A DNA stretch of 64,000 bases, from contig NZ_KB907254.1 in assembly GCF_000381905.1 (NCBI RefSeq), forward strand, positions 142,917 to 206,916. The letters are read 5' to 3'. The translations under genes and the position numbers were made by a program. Position 1 is the stretch's first letter, and each line of letters begins with the position of its first letter. The notes beneath the pieces are model-generated. The model searched no databases. It was given only the letters and a program-made list of their open reading frames with translations, and was not told where the DNA came from. Shown piece by piece: positions 35,472-44,178 of this stretch. This DNA comes from Paenibacillus fonticola DSM 21315 (GTDB taxonomy: Bacteria > Bacillota > Bacilli > Paenibacillales > Paenibacillaceae).

Positions 35472-35802
35472 TTTAGTTGTTTGCTTTTCCTATTTAAAAA
35501 GCGCTTAGGTAAGCCTGATTTTATCAAAGGGGGATTTAAAAAGATATATGCAGGCCTTAATTCATCTGAAATAGACACAATTATGTCACAGATGGTCTAG
35601 GCGATGACTCAGCCGTTGATGCTGCCGATAATGCAGGCAATGATTCAACGAAAACAGCATTATGCATCATTATTTATATGATATATAATTGAAATCAGCA
35701 TTCTACCGGTCTTTATCGCATACTTGCTGCTCCGTACCGGATTGTAGAAGGATCGCCGCAGGTTCGATCACAAGGGCAGGCGCATAACAAGGAGGCTCGC
35801 AC

Positions 35803-36435
35803 ATGTCCAATATTTCAATCGTCGACCAATTCGTTGCTCGAGAAAAAGTTGTAGCTTTTACTTTTGATGATGGCCCTAATCCTGTATACACTCATCAGCT
35901 TCTTGATATTTTCCGGCAGGCAAGCTCCAAGGCAACCTTCTATATGATCGGCAACCAAATCGAACAGCATCGTGAACTGGTGCGAACGGTCGTTAGCGAA
36001 GGACATGAAATTGGCAACCATACGTATACGCACCCTTATATGTCTAGACTATGTGAGCAGGAATGTATAAATGAAGTTGTCTGGACAGAAGAATTAATTA
36101 TAGAAACCGTCGGGGTGAAGCCGCAAACGTTCCGTCCACCGTATTTTGATTATAACGAGCAAGCAGCTCAGTTTATTAGAAGCCGGGGATATACCATAGT
36201 AGGAGCGGTAAATGGTGAAGCTATGGATTGGGAGCAGCCGGGAGTGCAGCATATTGTCGACAAGACGAAGGAGAAGGTGTCTCCGGGCAGCGTGCTGCTG
36301 TTCCACGACGGCTTCGGCGACCGCTCGCAAACGGTAGAGGCGGTGCGGATTTTGGTAAGAGAGCTGCTTGCCGAGGGGTACCGACTAGTTACCGTGAGCG
36401 ATTTAATCGGGCTGTCCGCCGGAGAAGGGGCCTGA
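35803..36435 (+). CDS. Polysaccharide deacetylase, NodB domain
   Basis: A 210-residue CE4 carbohydrate deacetylase. Metal and catalytic motifs are complete: TFDDGPN, HTYTHPY, RPPYFDYN, and LLFHDGF near the C-terminus. It lacks a signal peptide and membrane anchor, so it is either cytoplasmic or exported by other means. Possible substrates are peptidoglycan, chitin oligosaccharides or acetylated xylan; the xylan locus next door makes the last attractive but unproven. ATG at 35803 follows ACAAGGAGG. Confidence 0.9.
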   Translation: MSNISIVDQFVAREKVVAFTFDDGPNPVYTHQLLDIFRQASSKATFYMIGNQIEQHRELVRTVVSEGHEIGNHTYTHPYMSRLCEQECINEVVWTEELIIETVGVKPQTFRPPYFDYNEQAAQFIRSRGYTIVGAVNGEAMDWEQPGVQHIVDKTKEKVSPGSVLLFHDGFGDRSQTVEAVRILVRELLAEGYRLVTVSDLIGLSAGEGA

Positions 36436-36452
36436 AGCTTGCAAAGGGAAAA

Positions 36453-36476
36453 GGGAGCTGCATTGATGCAGCTCCC
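36453..36476. terminator. Bidirectional terminator
   Basis: GGGAGCTGC-ATTGAT-GCAGCTCCC, then TAATTTT on the plus strand; it separates convergent genes. Confidence 0.8.
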
Positions 36477-36490
36477 TAATTTTGGCGGTT

Positions 36491-38506
36491 CTACTTGGCT
36501 AAAGCGCTGTTTGCCGCGCTCTCCCCGCCAAGGCGCCCCGAGGTGAACGAGTAGCCGATCCCTACGCCGTTGCCGACATACGTATCGTTGAACAGTACGC
36601 CTTCCGACTCCAGGCCTACCGCATACAGGCCTTTAACCGGCACCCGCTTGTCATTCAGCACTTCGAACTTCGTGTTGACGAGCAGTCCGCCAACCGATCC
36701 CAAGTTGTTGATCTCCGCAATAATTGCATAGTACGGCCCTTGATCCCCCATCGGCTGTAAATACGCTTTATCTTTGCCAAATTCGGTATCCACTCCCGTC
36801 CTCGTCGCTTCTTGATATTTAGTGAATGCATCGGTGAGCACGCCTTGGTCCATTCCGGCGTTTTGGGCCAATTCCCCGATCGTATTGCCTTTGTAGCCAT
36901 CCCCGTTCTTTACCATCGCGTCGAATACTTTATCTGCGTTCTTCCAAGGGTTGTCCAATGTAAACTGATCCTGGAAAGAAGCGTAAAATTCCGGCGGCAT
37001 GCCTGGTAATTTCGGTGCATTAACACCGTTCATTCCTTGCTCCATAAGGGCATCCAACTGTAATTTGGAGACGATAACCAGATGATAGGCTCCGTTGAAA
37101 GCACTCGTATTGGCGGCGGCCACAGCTGTAAGCGTGGATGCCTCATCTCTGAATCTGGCTCCCGAAGGGCCTACATTCATAAAGTTGGGCAAATACGTCA
37201 GCATCAGCGGATAACTGGCTTCAAAAGGCGAATACTGTGATTTCAGCTTATCCGTAGCTCTCGCCAGCGTCTGGTGCAGCATTTGTCCGCCAAAATTATC
37301 CGGTACTTTCGCTCCTGCCTCCCATGCCATCTGCAAACCTTCCCCGATGTTCTGGCCCAGGCCGCCATTCACTCCCTCAAAGCCAAAGCTTTCTTTGACC
37401 ATTTCCTTATTGGCTGCATAGCCGCCAGTCGCCATGACGACGCTCTTGGCGCTAATTTCGAGTGTCGTCCCATCCGCCTGCTCTGCAATCACACCAGTGA
37501 CCTCCCCCTTGTCATTGGTCATGAGCTTCTTAGCGGTTGTTTCCGTAATGACTTGCCCGCCTTGTCTTTCCACCGATTCAGCCAGCATGGCTCTCAGCGC
37601 TTCTTGCCGGGTCTCGTAAGGAGGTAGTACGTGAAGCTGTTCTCCGGCAAAGTTCAGGAACGCCGTCTTGTACCCTTTTTCCGCTAACCAGTCATACGTT
37701 TCGCCGGACTTCGTGACATATTGCCGAATCGCGGCCGCATCGACTCGCCAGTGATTATTGATGATCCAATCGGCAATTTCCCGCTCAACCTCGACCTTCA
37801 GCCCACTCTCTACGGCAGCCGAAGAATTGTAAAACTTGCCGGCCCAAGATAAATTGCTTGCCCCGCCTATAGTCGCTGTCTTCTCAATAAGAATCACCTT
37901 GGCGCCTTGATCCGCCGCAGATACGGCCGCCGATACCCCGGAGGCCCCGGCGCCCACCACTACGACGTCGGCTGTAAGCTGCTCGACCTGGCCTATTCCG
38001 GCTTTTTGCACAGCTCTCCCCTTGAAGGCTTCTAAGCTGGCTCCAGCCTGCTTCACCGTATCTTCCACAGCAGCCACAAGAGCGCTGCTCGTTTCTGTAG
38101 CTCCACTAACGGCGTCCACCGCCAAGGTCTGCCCGGCAATAATTTGCTCCTTCACTCTTTCGATGGCCGTATCGCCGATTCCCGCCGTCTCCGTTTGGCT
38201 GACGATGCGAATATCGGTGATGTTCTCCGCCTCGTCAAAAGTGACTTCAACCTGAATCTTTCCATCCTTTCCATCCGCTTCAGCCGTATACGTCCCCGGT
38301 TTAAAATTGCTTGTCATCTCGGTGCCGGATTCCTGCTTCTGATTCGTTTGCTCCGGCTCCTTCGACTGGTCCGTATTGCCGCTGCATCCGCTTAAAATAG
38401 ATAGCATCAATATGAGACACAGCGAAAGGATAGTAATTTTACGGCCAGCTTTTCGATGACTGGCTGTTTGTTGATTTACTTTGTGGTGCTCTGCTTGTTG
38501 GCGCAT
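36491..38506 (-). CDS. Flavinylated lipoprotein: FMN-binding domain plus FAD fumarate-reductase-like domain
   Basis: A 671-residue lipoprotein reductase. Signal peptide with lipobox LSGC, then a Gln/Glu-rich tether. An FMN_bind domain (about residues 65-150) carries DAVSGAT, whose Thr is the usual covalent FMN site. The rest is an FAD flavoprotein of the flavocytochrome c/UrdA type: VVVVGAGASGVSAAVSAAD at the dinucleotide fold and a GG-rich C-terminal FAD contact (GVGIGYSFTSGR). Such proteins reduce fumarate-like or other acceptors outside the membrane. The electron donor and substrate are unknown. The ATG at 38506 has AGGGGGA upstream. It is preceded by a MerR-type promoter and by its probable regulator gene. 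Confidence 0.88.
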   Translation of the reverse strand: MRQQAEHHKVNQQTASHRKAGRKITILSLCLILMLSILSGCSGNTDQSKEPEQTNQKQESGTEMTSNFKPGTYTAEADGKDGKIQVEVTFDEAENITDIRIVSQTETAGIGDTAIERVKEQIIAGQTLAVDAVSGATETSSALVAAVEDTVKQAGASLEAFKGRAVQKAGIGQVEQLTADVVVVGAGASGVSAAVSAADQGAKVILIEKTATIGGASNLSWAGKFYNSSAAVESGLKVEVEREIADWIINNHWRVDAAAIRQYVTKSGETYDWLAEKGYKTAFLNFAGEQLHVLPPYETRQEALRAMLAESVERQGGQVITETTAKKLMTNDKGEVTGVIAEQADGTTLEISAKSVVMATGGYAANKEMVKESFGFEGVNGGLGQNIGEGLQMAWEAGAKVPDNFGGQMLHQTLARATDKLKSQYSPFEASYPLMLTYLPNFMNVGPSGARFRDEASTLTAVAAANTSAFNGAYHLVIVSKLQLDALMEQGMNGVNAPKLPGMPPEFYASFQDQFTLDNPWKNADKVFDAMVKNGDGYKGNTIGELAQNAGMDQGVLTDAFTKYQEATRTGVDTEFGKDKAYLQPMGDQGPYYAIIAEINNLGSVGGLLVNTKFEVLNDKRVPVKGLYAVGLESEGVLFNDTYVGNGVGIGYSFTSGRLGGESAANSALAK

Positions 38507-38572
38507 TGCTGTTCCCCCTGTTCTGTCCGCTAGTTTGTTCATCTGTCTTCAGCATTGAAGACTGTTAGCCTC

Positions 38573-38603
38573 ACTGTAAACATTGGTGCCGCTCCAAGGT
38601 CAA
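38573..38603 (-). promoter_or_regulatory. MerR-type promoter with 19-bp spacer
   Basis: On the minus strand TTGACC (-35), exactly 19 bases, TACAGT (-10). The spacer holds the dyad TTGG-AGCGGCA-CCAA. Long spacers with a central dyad are the hallmark of promoters activated by MerR proteins. Confidence 0.8.
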
Positions 38604-38615
38604 TGGATAATATGT

Positions 38616-38657
38616 GAAAAAAATCCCAAAGTCCATCACAACAGATGAACTCTGGGA
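38616..38657 (-). terminator. Terminator of the MerR gene
   Basis: TCCCAGAGTTC and GGACTTTGGGA form the stem on the minus strand, followed by seven T. Confidence 0.85.
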
Positions 38658-38673
38658 CAATTAGCCGGAATAT

Positions 38674-39483
38674 TTACTGAATCGGTATATAAATTTCCAA
38701 ATACGTTCTGCTGTAATCCCCCAACTTCTCATTGAGCAAAATTTTGCCCGTAATGTCGCCTGCTACCGAATAACCGGATTCCTTCATGTAATCAAGCATA
38801 AATTGAAATGAATCACTGCTTATATATTCCTCATGAGCCCGGACAATAACGGCACATATACAAGTTGCCGGTGGCAGATACTCGACGCTGTCATTCAACA
38901 CAGCATTCAGCCTCCGGCCGTCCTCTTCAAGTAGAGTCAAGCCCCAGTTGTAATCCATCACTTCATGTTCTATCGTTTGATCCTGATTTTCCATTCGAAA
39001 GGAGTAGTAGGTGTAAGGAAGCTTCTCCATCCAGTCCTGCACCAAACAAGTTAATTCCTCCTGCTTCAGCAAGTCATTCCGATACGTCTGCTTAATCCGG
39101 TATCTTCCCGGCAGCTGCCTGATTTGACATTGATACAAAGCGTCCGGGATCTGCTTCAGTTCTTGATTGATCTCTTTCATTTTATTTAAAAGCATTGTAC
39201 TTCTCTTAATTTCCGCTTCCAAAAGAAATTGTGCTTCTGTTACCTTTGCCACAATCTCGTCAGATGAAGCTTCATCCATAAGCGCCGCCACCTCATGCAG
39301 GGGAATTTGCATGCTGCGATACCACCTGCTCATGAGTAAATCTCTAGCGTCAAAATCATTGAAAAACCGGTATTTGTTATAGTTGTTCTTCAGCGGCCGG
39401 ACAATATTATGCTTCTCATATAACCGCAGTGTATCCGTCGTCACGCCAACCATCGAAGCAAATTCGCCAATGGAATACTTCAC
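38674..39483 (-). CDS. MerR family transcriptional regulator with effector-binding C-terminus
   Basis: A 269-residue regulator. N-terminal MerR domain: SIGEFASMVGVTTDTLRLYEKHNIVRP, then a coiled-coil linker (about 80-115). The C-terminal part of about 150 residues resembles GyrI/BmrR-like effector-binding folds (ending in GDYSRTYLEIYIPI), so a small organic ligand is likely rather than a metal; no metal-binding cysteine loop is seen. The start is GTG with GGGAGGGAT upstream. It sits directly upstream of the flavinylated reductase gene, whose promoter has MerR geometry, so it is the likely activator. Confidence 0.88.
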   Translation of the reverse strand: MKYSIGEFASMVGVTTDTLRLYEKHNIVRPLKNNYNKYRFFNDFDARDLLMSRWYRSMQIPLHEVAALMDEASSDEIVAKVTEAQFLLEAEIKRSTMLLNKMKEINQELKQIPDALYQCQIRQLPGRYRIKQTYRNDLLKQEELTCLVQDWMEKLPYTYYSFRMENQDQTIEHEVMDYNWGLTLLEEDGRRLNAVLNDSVEYLPPATCICAVIVRAHEEYISSDSFQFMLDYMKESGYSVAGDITGKILLNEKLGDYSRTYLEIYIPIQ

Positions 39484-39616
39484 GCTTTATCCCTCCCCCC
39501 ATAAGTCGACACAAACGTTCTACTATGTAACTTATTTTAATAATAGATTGTTTTGGCAGAATGTCTTGTGAAATTAATCACGAGTGGAGTGCTTTTTCTG
39601 TCTAATGCACGTTCAA

Positions 39617-39656
39617 ACAAAAAAAACGCCCGAAGTGACTCTCCTCTTTCGGACGT
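39617..39656 (-). terminator. Terminator of the galactoside ABC operon
   Basis: ACGTCCGAAAG pairs with CTTCGGGCGT on the minus strand, followed by TTTTTTTTG. Confidence 0.85.
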
Positions 39657-39692
39657 TTCCCAATGCTTCATACGATCATTTATTGTGTTATC

Positions 39693-40556
39693 CTAGCCCT
39701 TGATCGCGCCCTCAATCATCCCGGCAATCAGCTGCTTCTGGAAGATCAAGACGATGATCAACAGCGGCAGGACGCTGACGACAGAGCCGGCCATAATGAG
39801 ATGGTACGGCGTGTTGTTACTGTCCTCAAGCGCTTTGAGCGCGACGGATAATGTCATATTTTCTTGCGACCTTAAAATAACTGAAGGCCACAGAAAGTTG
39901 TTCCACTGTTTGACGAACAGAATGATGCCCAGCCCGGCAAATCCTGATTTTAAATTCGGCAGAACAATGCGGCGAAAGAGCTTAAATTCACTGCAGCCGT
40001 CAATACGTGCCGCTTCCAGCATCTCATCGGGAAGAGCAGCGCAATATTGACGCATGAAAAAGATACCGAAGGCGCTGGCCAAATCCGGGAGAATGACGCC
40101 CCAAATGTTATCTATTAAATGCAAACCCTTATAGATGGAAAATAGCGGAACCATCGTCGCCTCGTGTGGAATCATGAGAGAGGCGAGGACAAATACGAAC
40201 AGTACCTGCTTGCCTTTGAACTGATACTTTGCGAAGGCAAAGCCAGCCAAGCCGCAAAAAAACAAAGCAATCAACGTAGATGTCGTGGACAGCAAGAAGC
40301 TGTTCCAGGTAATAATGCCAAATTTCCGGTTTACAAATAGCTCCGTGAAGTTTTCCCAATGAAGTGTTGCAGGAATCCAGATCGGCGGATTCACAAATAT
40401 TTCACTGATATCCTTAAGCGACGAACTGAACAGCCAGAACAGCGGGAACAGCGTAGCCAGTGAAGCAAATATCATGAATATGAAGGTCAGCGCCGAGGTC
40501 CATCCCCGCTTACTCCCCAACGTGGCCGGATGACGCTGCTTCAGAGTTTTTTCCAT
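39693..40556 (-). CDS. Carbohydrate ABC transporter permease, MalG/LacG-like
   Basis: A 287-residue CUT1 permease with six spans. The EAA loop reads EAARIDGCSEFKLFRRIVLP. ATG 40556 follows GGGGGAAT; the upstream 13-residue extension lacks a ribosome binding site. It is the last gene of a three-gene importer operon with no ATPase, so it depends on a shared MsmX-type ATPase. The nearby beta-galactosidase suggests galactosides as substrate. Confidence 0.92.
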   Translation of the reverse strand: MEKTLKQRHPATLGSKRGWTSALTFIFMIFASLATLFPLFWLFSSSLKDISEIFVNPPIWIPATLHWENFTELFVNRKFGIITWNSFLLSTTSTLIALFFCGLAGFAFAKYQFKGKQVLFVFVLASLMIPHEATMVPLFSIYKGLHLIDNIWGVILPDLASAFGIFFMRQYCAALPDEMLEAARIDGCSEFKLFRRIVLPNLKSGFAGLGIILFVKQWNNFLWPSVILRSQENMTLSVALKALEDSNNTPYHLIMAGSVVSVLPLLIIVLIFQKQLIAGMIEGAIKG

Positions 40557-40572
40557 AATTATTCCCCCATTC

Positions 40573-41457
40573 CTAATCTTTATCATCGAATACACGCATT
40601 TGAAGTAATGAAATTACCATCATCAGAATAAAGAAGCAGACGGCAATCGAAGATGCGTAACCGAAATTAAAGTTTTGGAAGCTCTCCGTGTAAAGCATGA
40701 GAACTGGGGTCAATGTCGAATTAAGCGGCCCGCCTTGCGTCAAAATAAAGGGCTCTGTAAACAGTGAAAATGTTCCGATCGTAGATAGGACGGTACAGAA
40801 TAGCAGCATTTTTTTGACTAACGGAATCGTAATGAAGAAGAAGCTTTTCCATTTCGTTGCTCCATCTACATAGGCCGCTTCATACAAATCCTTGGATATG
40901 TTCTGCAAGCCTGTCATCAGCAGGAGCATATTGTAGCCAAGCCAACGATACATTACCATCATAGCTACGGAAAGACGGGCCCACCAAGGCGATTCGAGCC
41001 AAGGAAGCGGACGGTCGATCAGGCCAATGTTGCGAAGCACACTGTTAATTAAACCATCCTGGGTATTAAACAACAGAACAAATACAAAGGATACAGCCAC
41101 TACGGATACAAAGTTGGGCACAAACAAGGCCATTCGGAAAAATCCTTTTCCAACCATCCAATTTGAATTCAGCAAGGATGCAAAAATGAGTCCAAGAAAC
41201 AGCATCACCGGCACATACATCAAGAAGATCAGCGAACTGTTCCAGAGGGATAGCCAAAAGCTCCTATCCCCGAACAGCTCAACATAATTGCTAAATCCAA
41301 CCATCGTCTTCTCACCCGAGCCGTTCCAGTCCGTAAAGCTAAGGTAGAACGAATATAAAATCGGATATAAAGAGAAGATGAAAAACAATATGAAATAGGG
41401 TGATATGTATATATAAGGAGCAAACAATAGCTGCTTGTTCCATCTGGATGTCTTCAT
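40573..41457 (-). CDS. Carbohydrate ABC transporter permease, MalF/LacF-like
   Basis: A 294-residue CUT1 permease. The N-terminal YISPYFILFFIFSLYPILYS and the EAA loop EAAYVDGATKWKSFFFITIP are typical. The ribosome binding site is GGAGGG. It pairs with the MalG-like protein. Substrate is inferred from the neighbouring beta-galactosidase and galactonate genes. Confidence 0.93.
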   Translation of the reverse strand: MKTSRWNKQLLFAPYIYISPYFILFFIFSLYPILYSFYLSFTDWNGSGEKTMVGFSNYVELFGDRSFWLSLWNSSLIFLMYVPVMLFLGLIFASLLNSNWMVGKGFFRMALFVPNFVSVVAVSFVFVLLFNTQDGLINSVLRNIGLIDRPLPWLESPWWARLSVAMMVMYRWLGYNMLLLMTGLQNISKDLYEAAYVDGATKWKSFFFITIPLVKKMLLFCTVLSTIGTFSLFTEPFILTQGGPLNSTLTPVLMLYTESFQNFNFGYASSIAVCFFILMMVISLLQMRVFDDKD

Positions 41458-41481
41458 ATCGGGCCCTCCTGTTCTAACATG

Positions 41482-42807
41482 CTAGTTCCTCTTTGTCTTG
41501 CTGCGAAGCTCGTTCGCCATTTCCTTCAAAGCCTGCTCCGAGCTCATATCGTTCAGGAACACTTTGGCCCAGACGTCCGTCATCAGCTTGTTTGCCATCG
41601 GGAAATCGGAAGTGTAAGCGAGCGGATAGGTATTGGCCAGAGATTGAGCATATACTTTGCGAATTGGCTGGTTATTGAAATAAGCTGACGCTTCGTCCAT
41701 CGATACATCATCGCCGAGCAATAAAGCCGGGAATAGGCCTGCGCCCGTCATCATTTTCACTTGGGATTCTTCATTACCGAGCATAAATTCAATGAAATTC
41801 CATGCTTCTTCCGGATGCTTCGAGTTTTTATTGATCGCTAGATTAGCCCCGCCCTGGTTAGCGCCGGTATAAGCATCTTCCTTGGACCACTTCGGCATCA
41901 TTGTTATAGACCATTTCCCTGCATCGGACGGAGAGTATTGATTTTCAATGATCGCATCATGCCAGGATCCCCCGACAACTGTCGCGATCTTGCCATCACG
42001 AATACCATTTCCCCACTGGTCCGTGTTCGCCCGGGCATCGAAAACGAGCTCTTCCTTCTGCATCTTGATCAGGAAGTCAGCCGATTCTTTCACTTCCGGT
42101 GAATCTACGGCTACGTTGCCATTGTTGTCGAAGTACCACAAGCCGCGTTGCCACATCATCGATTCAAACATACGGCTGCTGGAATTTGTCTTGGAGTCCC
42201 CGTACATATAAGCTCCCGTCTTCTCCTTGACTAATTTGGCCGCCTCGTAGTAATCTTCCCAGGTCTGAATTTTCTGTGCGACCTCTTCAGGATCGGTAGG
42301 AAGACCCGCTTCGGCGAATAGATCGTTGCGGTAGAACATTACGACCGGGCCACTGTCCCAAGGCATCGCGTAAATTTTCCCGTCCTTGGTCGCATCCTCC
42401 CATTTATAGGCACTCATTTTATCTTTATAAGGCTCAACACGGTCAGTGATATCCAGCAAAGAGTCAATCTGGACAATCTGGGACAGATTCGTGGATTCCA
42501 CTGCAATAATGTCCGGTACCGCATCACTTGTACTTGAGGTAATTAAATATTTAGAGTACAAGTCGGTAGACTTCATCGTTTGAAACTCAACTTCGATATT
42601 CGGATACTTGGCTTGAAAAGCTTCCATATTTAAATCCAAGCCGTCTTTTGCGGTCTCCCAAATCCAGACAACCAGCTTGACCGGATCGTTGCCGGTGCTG
42701 CTCGGCTCATTTGATGCGGCCGGCTGCTCAGAGCTGGAGCAAGCACTGGTCAGTAAAGAGATCATCAAGCAAGCAACCAGTGCGAACAAGGTGCTTTTTC
42801 TTTTCAT
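41482..42807 (-). CDS. Sugar-binding lipoprotein of a CUT1 ABC transporter
   Basis: A 441-residue extracellular binding protein of the MalE-like SBP_bac_1 family. Signal peptide with lipobox TSAC; the domain opens with VKLVVWIWETAKDGLDLN and has GGSWHDAIIENQY in the hinge region. It is the first gene of the importer operon and lies behind a promoter with a 21-bp-period direct repeat also found before lacZ. The likely ligand is a beta-galactoside or related oligosaccharide (inferred). Confidence 0.92.
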   Translation of the reverse strand: MKRKSTLFALVACLMISLLTSACSSSEQPAASNEPSSTGNDPVKLVVWIWETAKDGLDLNMEAFQAKYPNIEVEFQTMKSTDLYSKYLITSSTSDAVPDIIAVESTNLSQIVQIDSLLDITDRVEPYKDKMSAYKWEDATKDGKIYAMPWDSGPVVMFYRNDLFAEAGLPTDPEEVAQKIQTWEDYYEAAKLVKEKTGAYMYGDSKTNSSSRMFESMMWQRGLWYFDNNGNVAVDSPEVKESADFLIKMQKEELVFDARANTDQWGNGIRDGKIATVVGGSWHDAIIENQYSPSDAGKWSITMMPKWSKEDAYTGANQGGANLAINKNSKHPEEAWNFIEFMLGNEESQVKMMTGAGLFPALLLGDDVSMDEASAYFNNQPIRKVYAQSLANTYPLAYTSDFPMANKLMTDVWAKVFLNDMSSEQALKEMANELRSKTKRN

Positions 42808-42860
42808 ACGTCGTAACCCCCTAGTGAGTTAAGTTAATTGGTTCTCTTTTATCATAAATG

Positions 42861-42915
42861 CCCTGAAAAGGCTTTCACACCGACAGACGTTTGATTTTAG
42901 GGTGATCTTTTTCGA
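42861..42915 (-). promoter_or_regulatory. Promoter of the galactoside importer with operator B and cre-like site
   Basis: On the minus strand a direct repeat (half-sites 42908-42915 and 42887-42894, 21 bp apart) is followed by TGTGAA, 17 bases and TATGAT (about 42859-42864). A cre-like TGAAAGCCTTTTCA overlaps the -35. The layout nearly matches that before lacZ. Confidence 0.65.
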
Positions 42916-42918
42916 TAA

Positions 42919-42948
42919 ATAAAAAAAAAAGCCCGGGCAAACCAGGCG
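42919..42948 (-). terminator. Terminator of the YesN gene
   Basis: GCCTGG-TTTG-CCCGGGC stem on the minus strand, followed by a run of ten T. It insulates the regulator genes from the importer operon. Confidence 0.8.
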
Positions 42949-42959
42949 TTATTGTCTAT

Positions 42960-42988
42960 TTGTTTGATAGAATCGTCATTTTGTTTGA
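42960..42988 (-). promoter_or_regulatory. Operator A: TTGTTTGA direct repeat, 21-bp period
   Basis: TTGTTTGA at 42960-42967 and 42981-42988. It overlaps the stop codon of the YesN gene and lies 73 bp from operator B, so two regulator dimers could face the same side of the helix. Confidence 0.65.
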
Positions 42989-44178
42989 GTGCGGTATTGT
43001 CCAGGTGTCAGCTCGGCGCGCTTCTTAAACCATTTCGAAAAATATTTCACATCTTGAATACCGATCTTCTCCGCAACTTCTTCGGTTCGAATCGTGGTGG
43101 CACTAAGCAGTTCCTTGGCTTTCTCCAGCTTGCGCTCTGAAATATAGGAAATAATACTGCATCCTGTAGCTTCCTTAAAAATAGTGCTGAAATAACTGCG
43201 GCTTACTCCGATATACGCAGCAACATCCGCAGCCCGCAGGTCCGTATCCAAATGCTGATCAATATAGTCCATGGCTTCAATAATATCTTCCTTATGCGCC
43301 ATGCTTAACAGTTCCGTATGACACTCTACCTTCCATAACCGGAACAGCTTCCTGACGGCGGAAAACCAGCTCTCCGCGTTTGCAATCGGGCCCGCCTGCC
43401 GCCACTCTAGCCTATTGTTCTGCAATTTCATTTCCACCAGTTTCGATTGTACGTTCCGTTGCAGCTTTTGATCACATACGACGAGGGCGGAATGGGCATC
43501 AATGTCCAGCAGCTTCAATTGATCCTGATAAGCCATGGACAGTCCTCTCCACTGGTTCCGGGAGGAGCAGAGAACAGCTTCCTGTTCTTGAGGAATGTAA
43601 ATATGAAATAAACAAGCCCCTGACAGCATCCATTTCCATCCGGCCCGAAGCTGCTGCATAACATACTCTTGTGCCTCGTAGCTATGGTCGTGGAGCCATG
43701 CCCCCAGCGCTTCCCCGGACGGATCCTGCAGCCCCTTCACCAGGGACAGCGAAGCCTGCTGCTTCACGATTATCTTCTCTATTTCCATGCGGGCACGATT
43801 CAAGGAGTCGTCAATATGCTCATCATCCATATCAGTTTTTACAATATAATCCTGGACCCCAATATGAATCCCTTGCTTGGCATACATAAAGTCCCGGTGA
43901 CAGCTCAAAAATAAAATGGCCGTCTCCGGGGCTTCCTCTTTTATCCGCTGAGCGAGCTCTATGCCATCCATTTCCGGCATAACAATATCCGTAATAACCA
44001 GCTGAGGACGGTGCTTCATAAATAACTGCCAGCCCAAGCTTCCGTTGGGCGCATCATCTACTACGGTCATCTGGTGCTTCTCCCAATCAATGGTCATACG
44101 CAGCCCTTTTCGTACAAGCTGTTCATCATCTACGATTAATACTTTGATTGGAGATGAAGTTCTCTTGTGATCGGCCAT
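42976..44178 (-). CDS. YesN-like response regulator with AraC domain, galactoside locus
   Basis: A 400-residue regulator, shorter than the two YesN proteins of the xylan locus. Receiver: VLIVDDEQLVRKGLRMTI, phospho-acceptor in VITDIVMPEMDG, VKTDMDDEH. C-terminal AraC domain: DLRAADVAAYIGVSRSYFS and RTEEVAEKIGIQDVKYFSKWF. The start overlaps the kinase gene by 43 bases and is preceded by GAAGGTGA, so expression is coupled. It is the natural candidate to bind the TTGTTTGA repeats before the importer and before lacZ. Confidence 0.93.
   Translation of the reverse strand: MADHKRTSSPIKVLIVDDEQLVRKGLRMTIDWEKHQMTVVDDAPNGSLGWQLFMKHRPQLVITDIVMPEMDGIELAQRIKEEAPETAILFLSCHRDFMYAKQGIHIGVQDYIVKTDMDDEHIDDSLNRARMEIEKIIVKQQASLSLVKGLQDPSGEALGAWLHDHSYEAQEYVMQQLRAGWKWMLSGACLFHIYIPQEQEAVLCSSRNQWRGLSMAYQDQLKLLDIDAHSALVVCDQKLQRNVQSKLVEMKLQNNRLEWRQAGPIANAESWFSAVRKLFRLWKVECHTELLSMAHKEDIIEAMDYIDQHLDTDLRAADVAAYIGVSRSYFSTIFKEATGCSIISYISERKLEKAKELLSATTIRTEEVAEKIGIQDVKYFSKWFKKRAELTPGQYRTQTK

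Noticed and set aside
35458..35578. N-terminal extension of the first YesN protein
   Set aside because: The extra 49 residues do not resemble a receiver N-terminus, and the ATG at 35431 begins exactly at the conserved receiver strand.
35579..35802. Short coding-like stretch (DDSAVDAADNAGNDS in one frame, MTQPLMLPIMQAMIQ in another)
   Set aside because: Neither has a good start and ribosome binding site, and both are too short to judge. The region is treated as intergenic.
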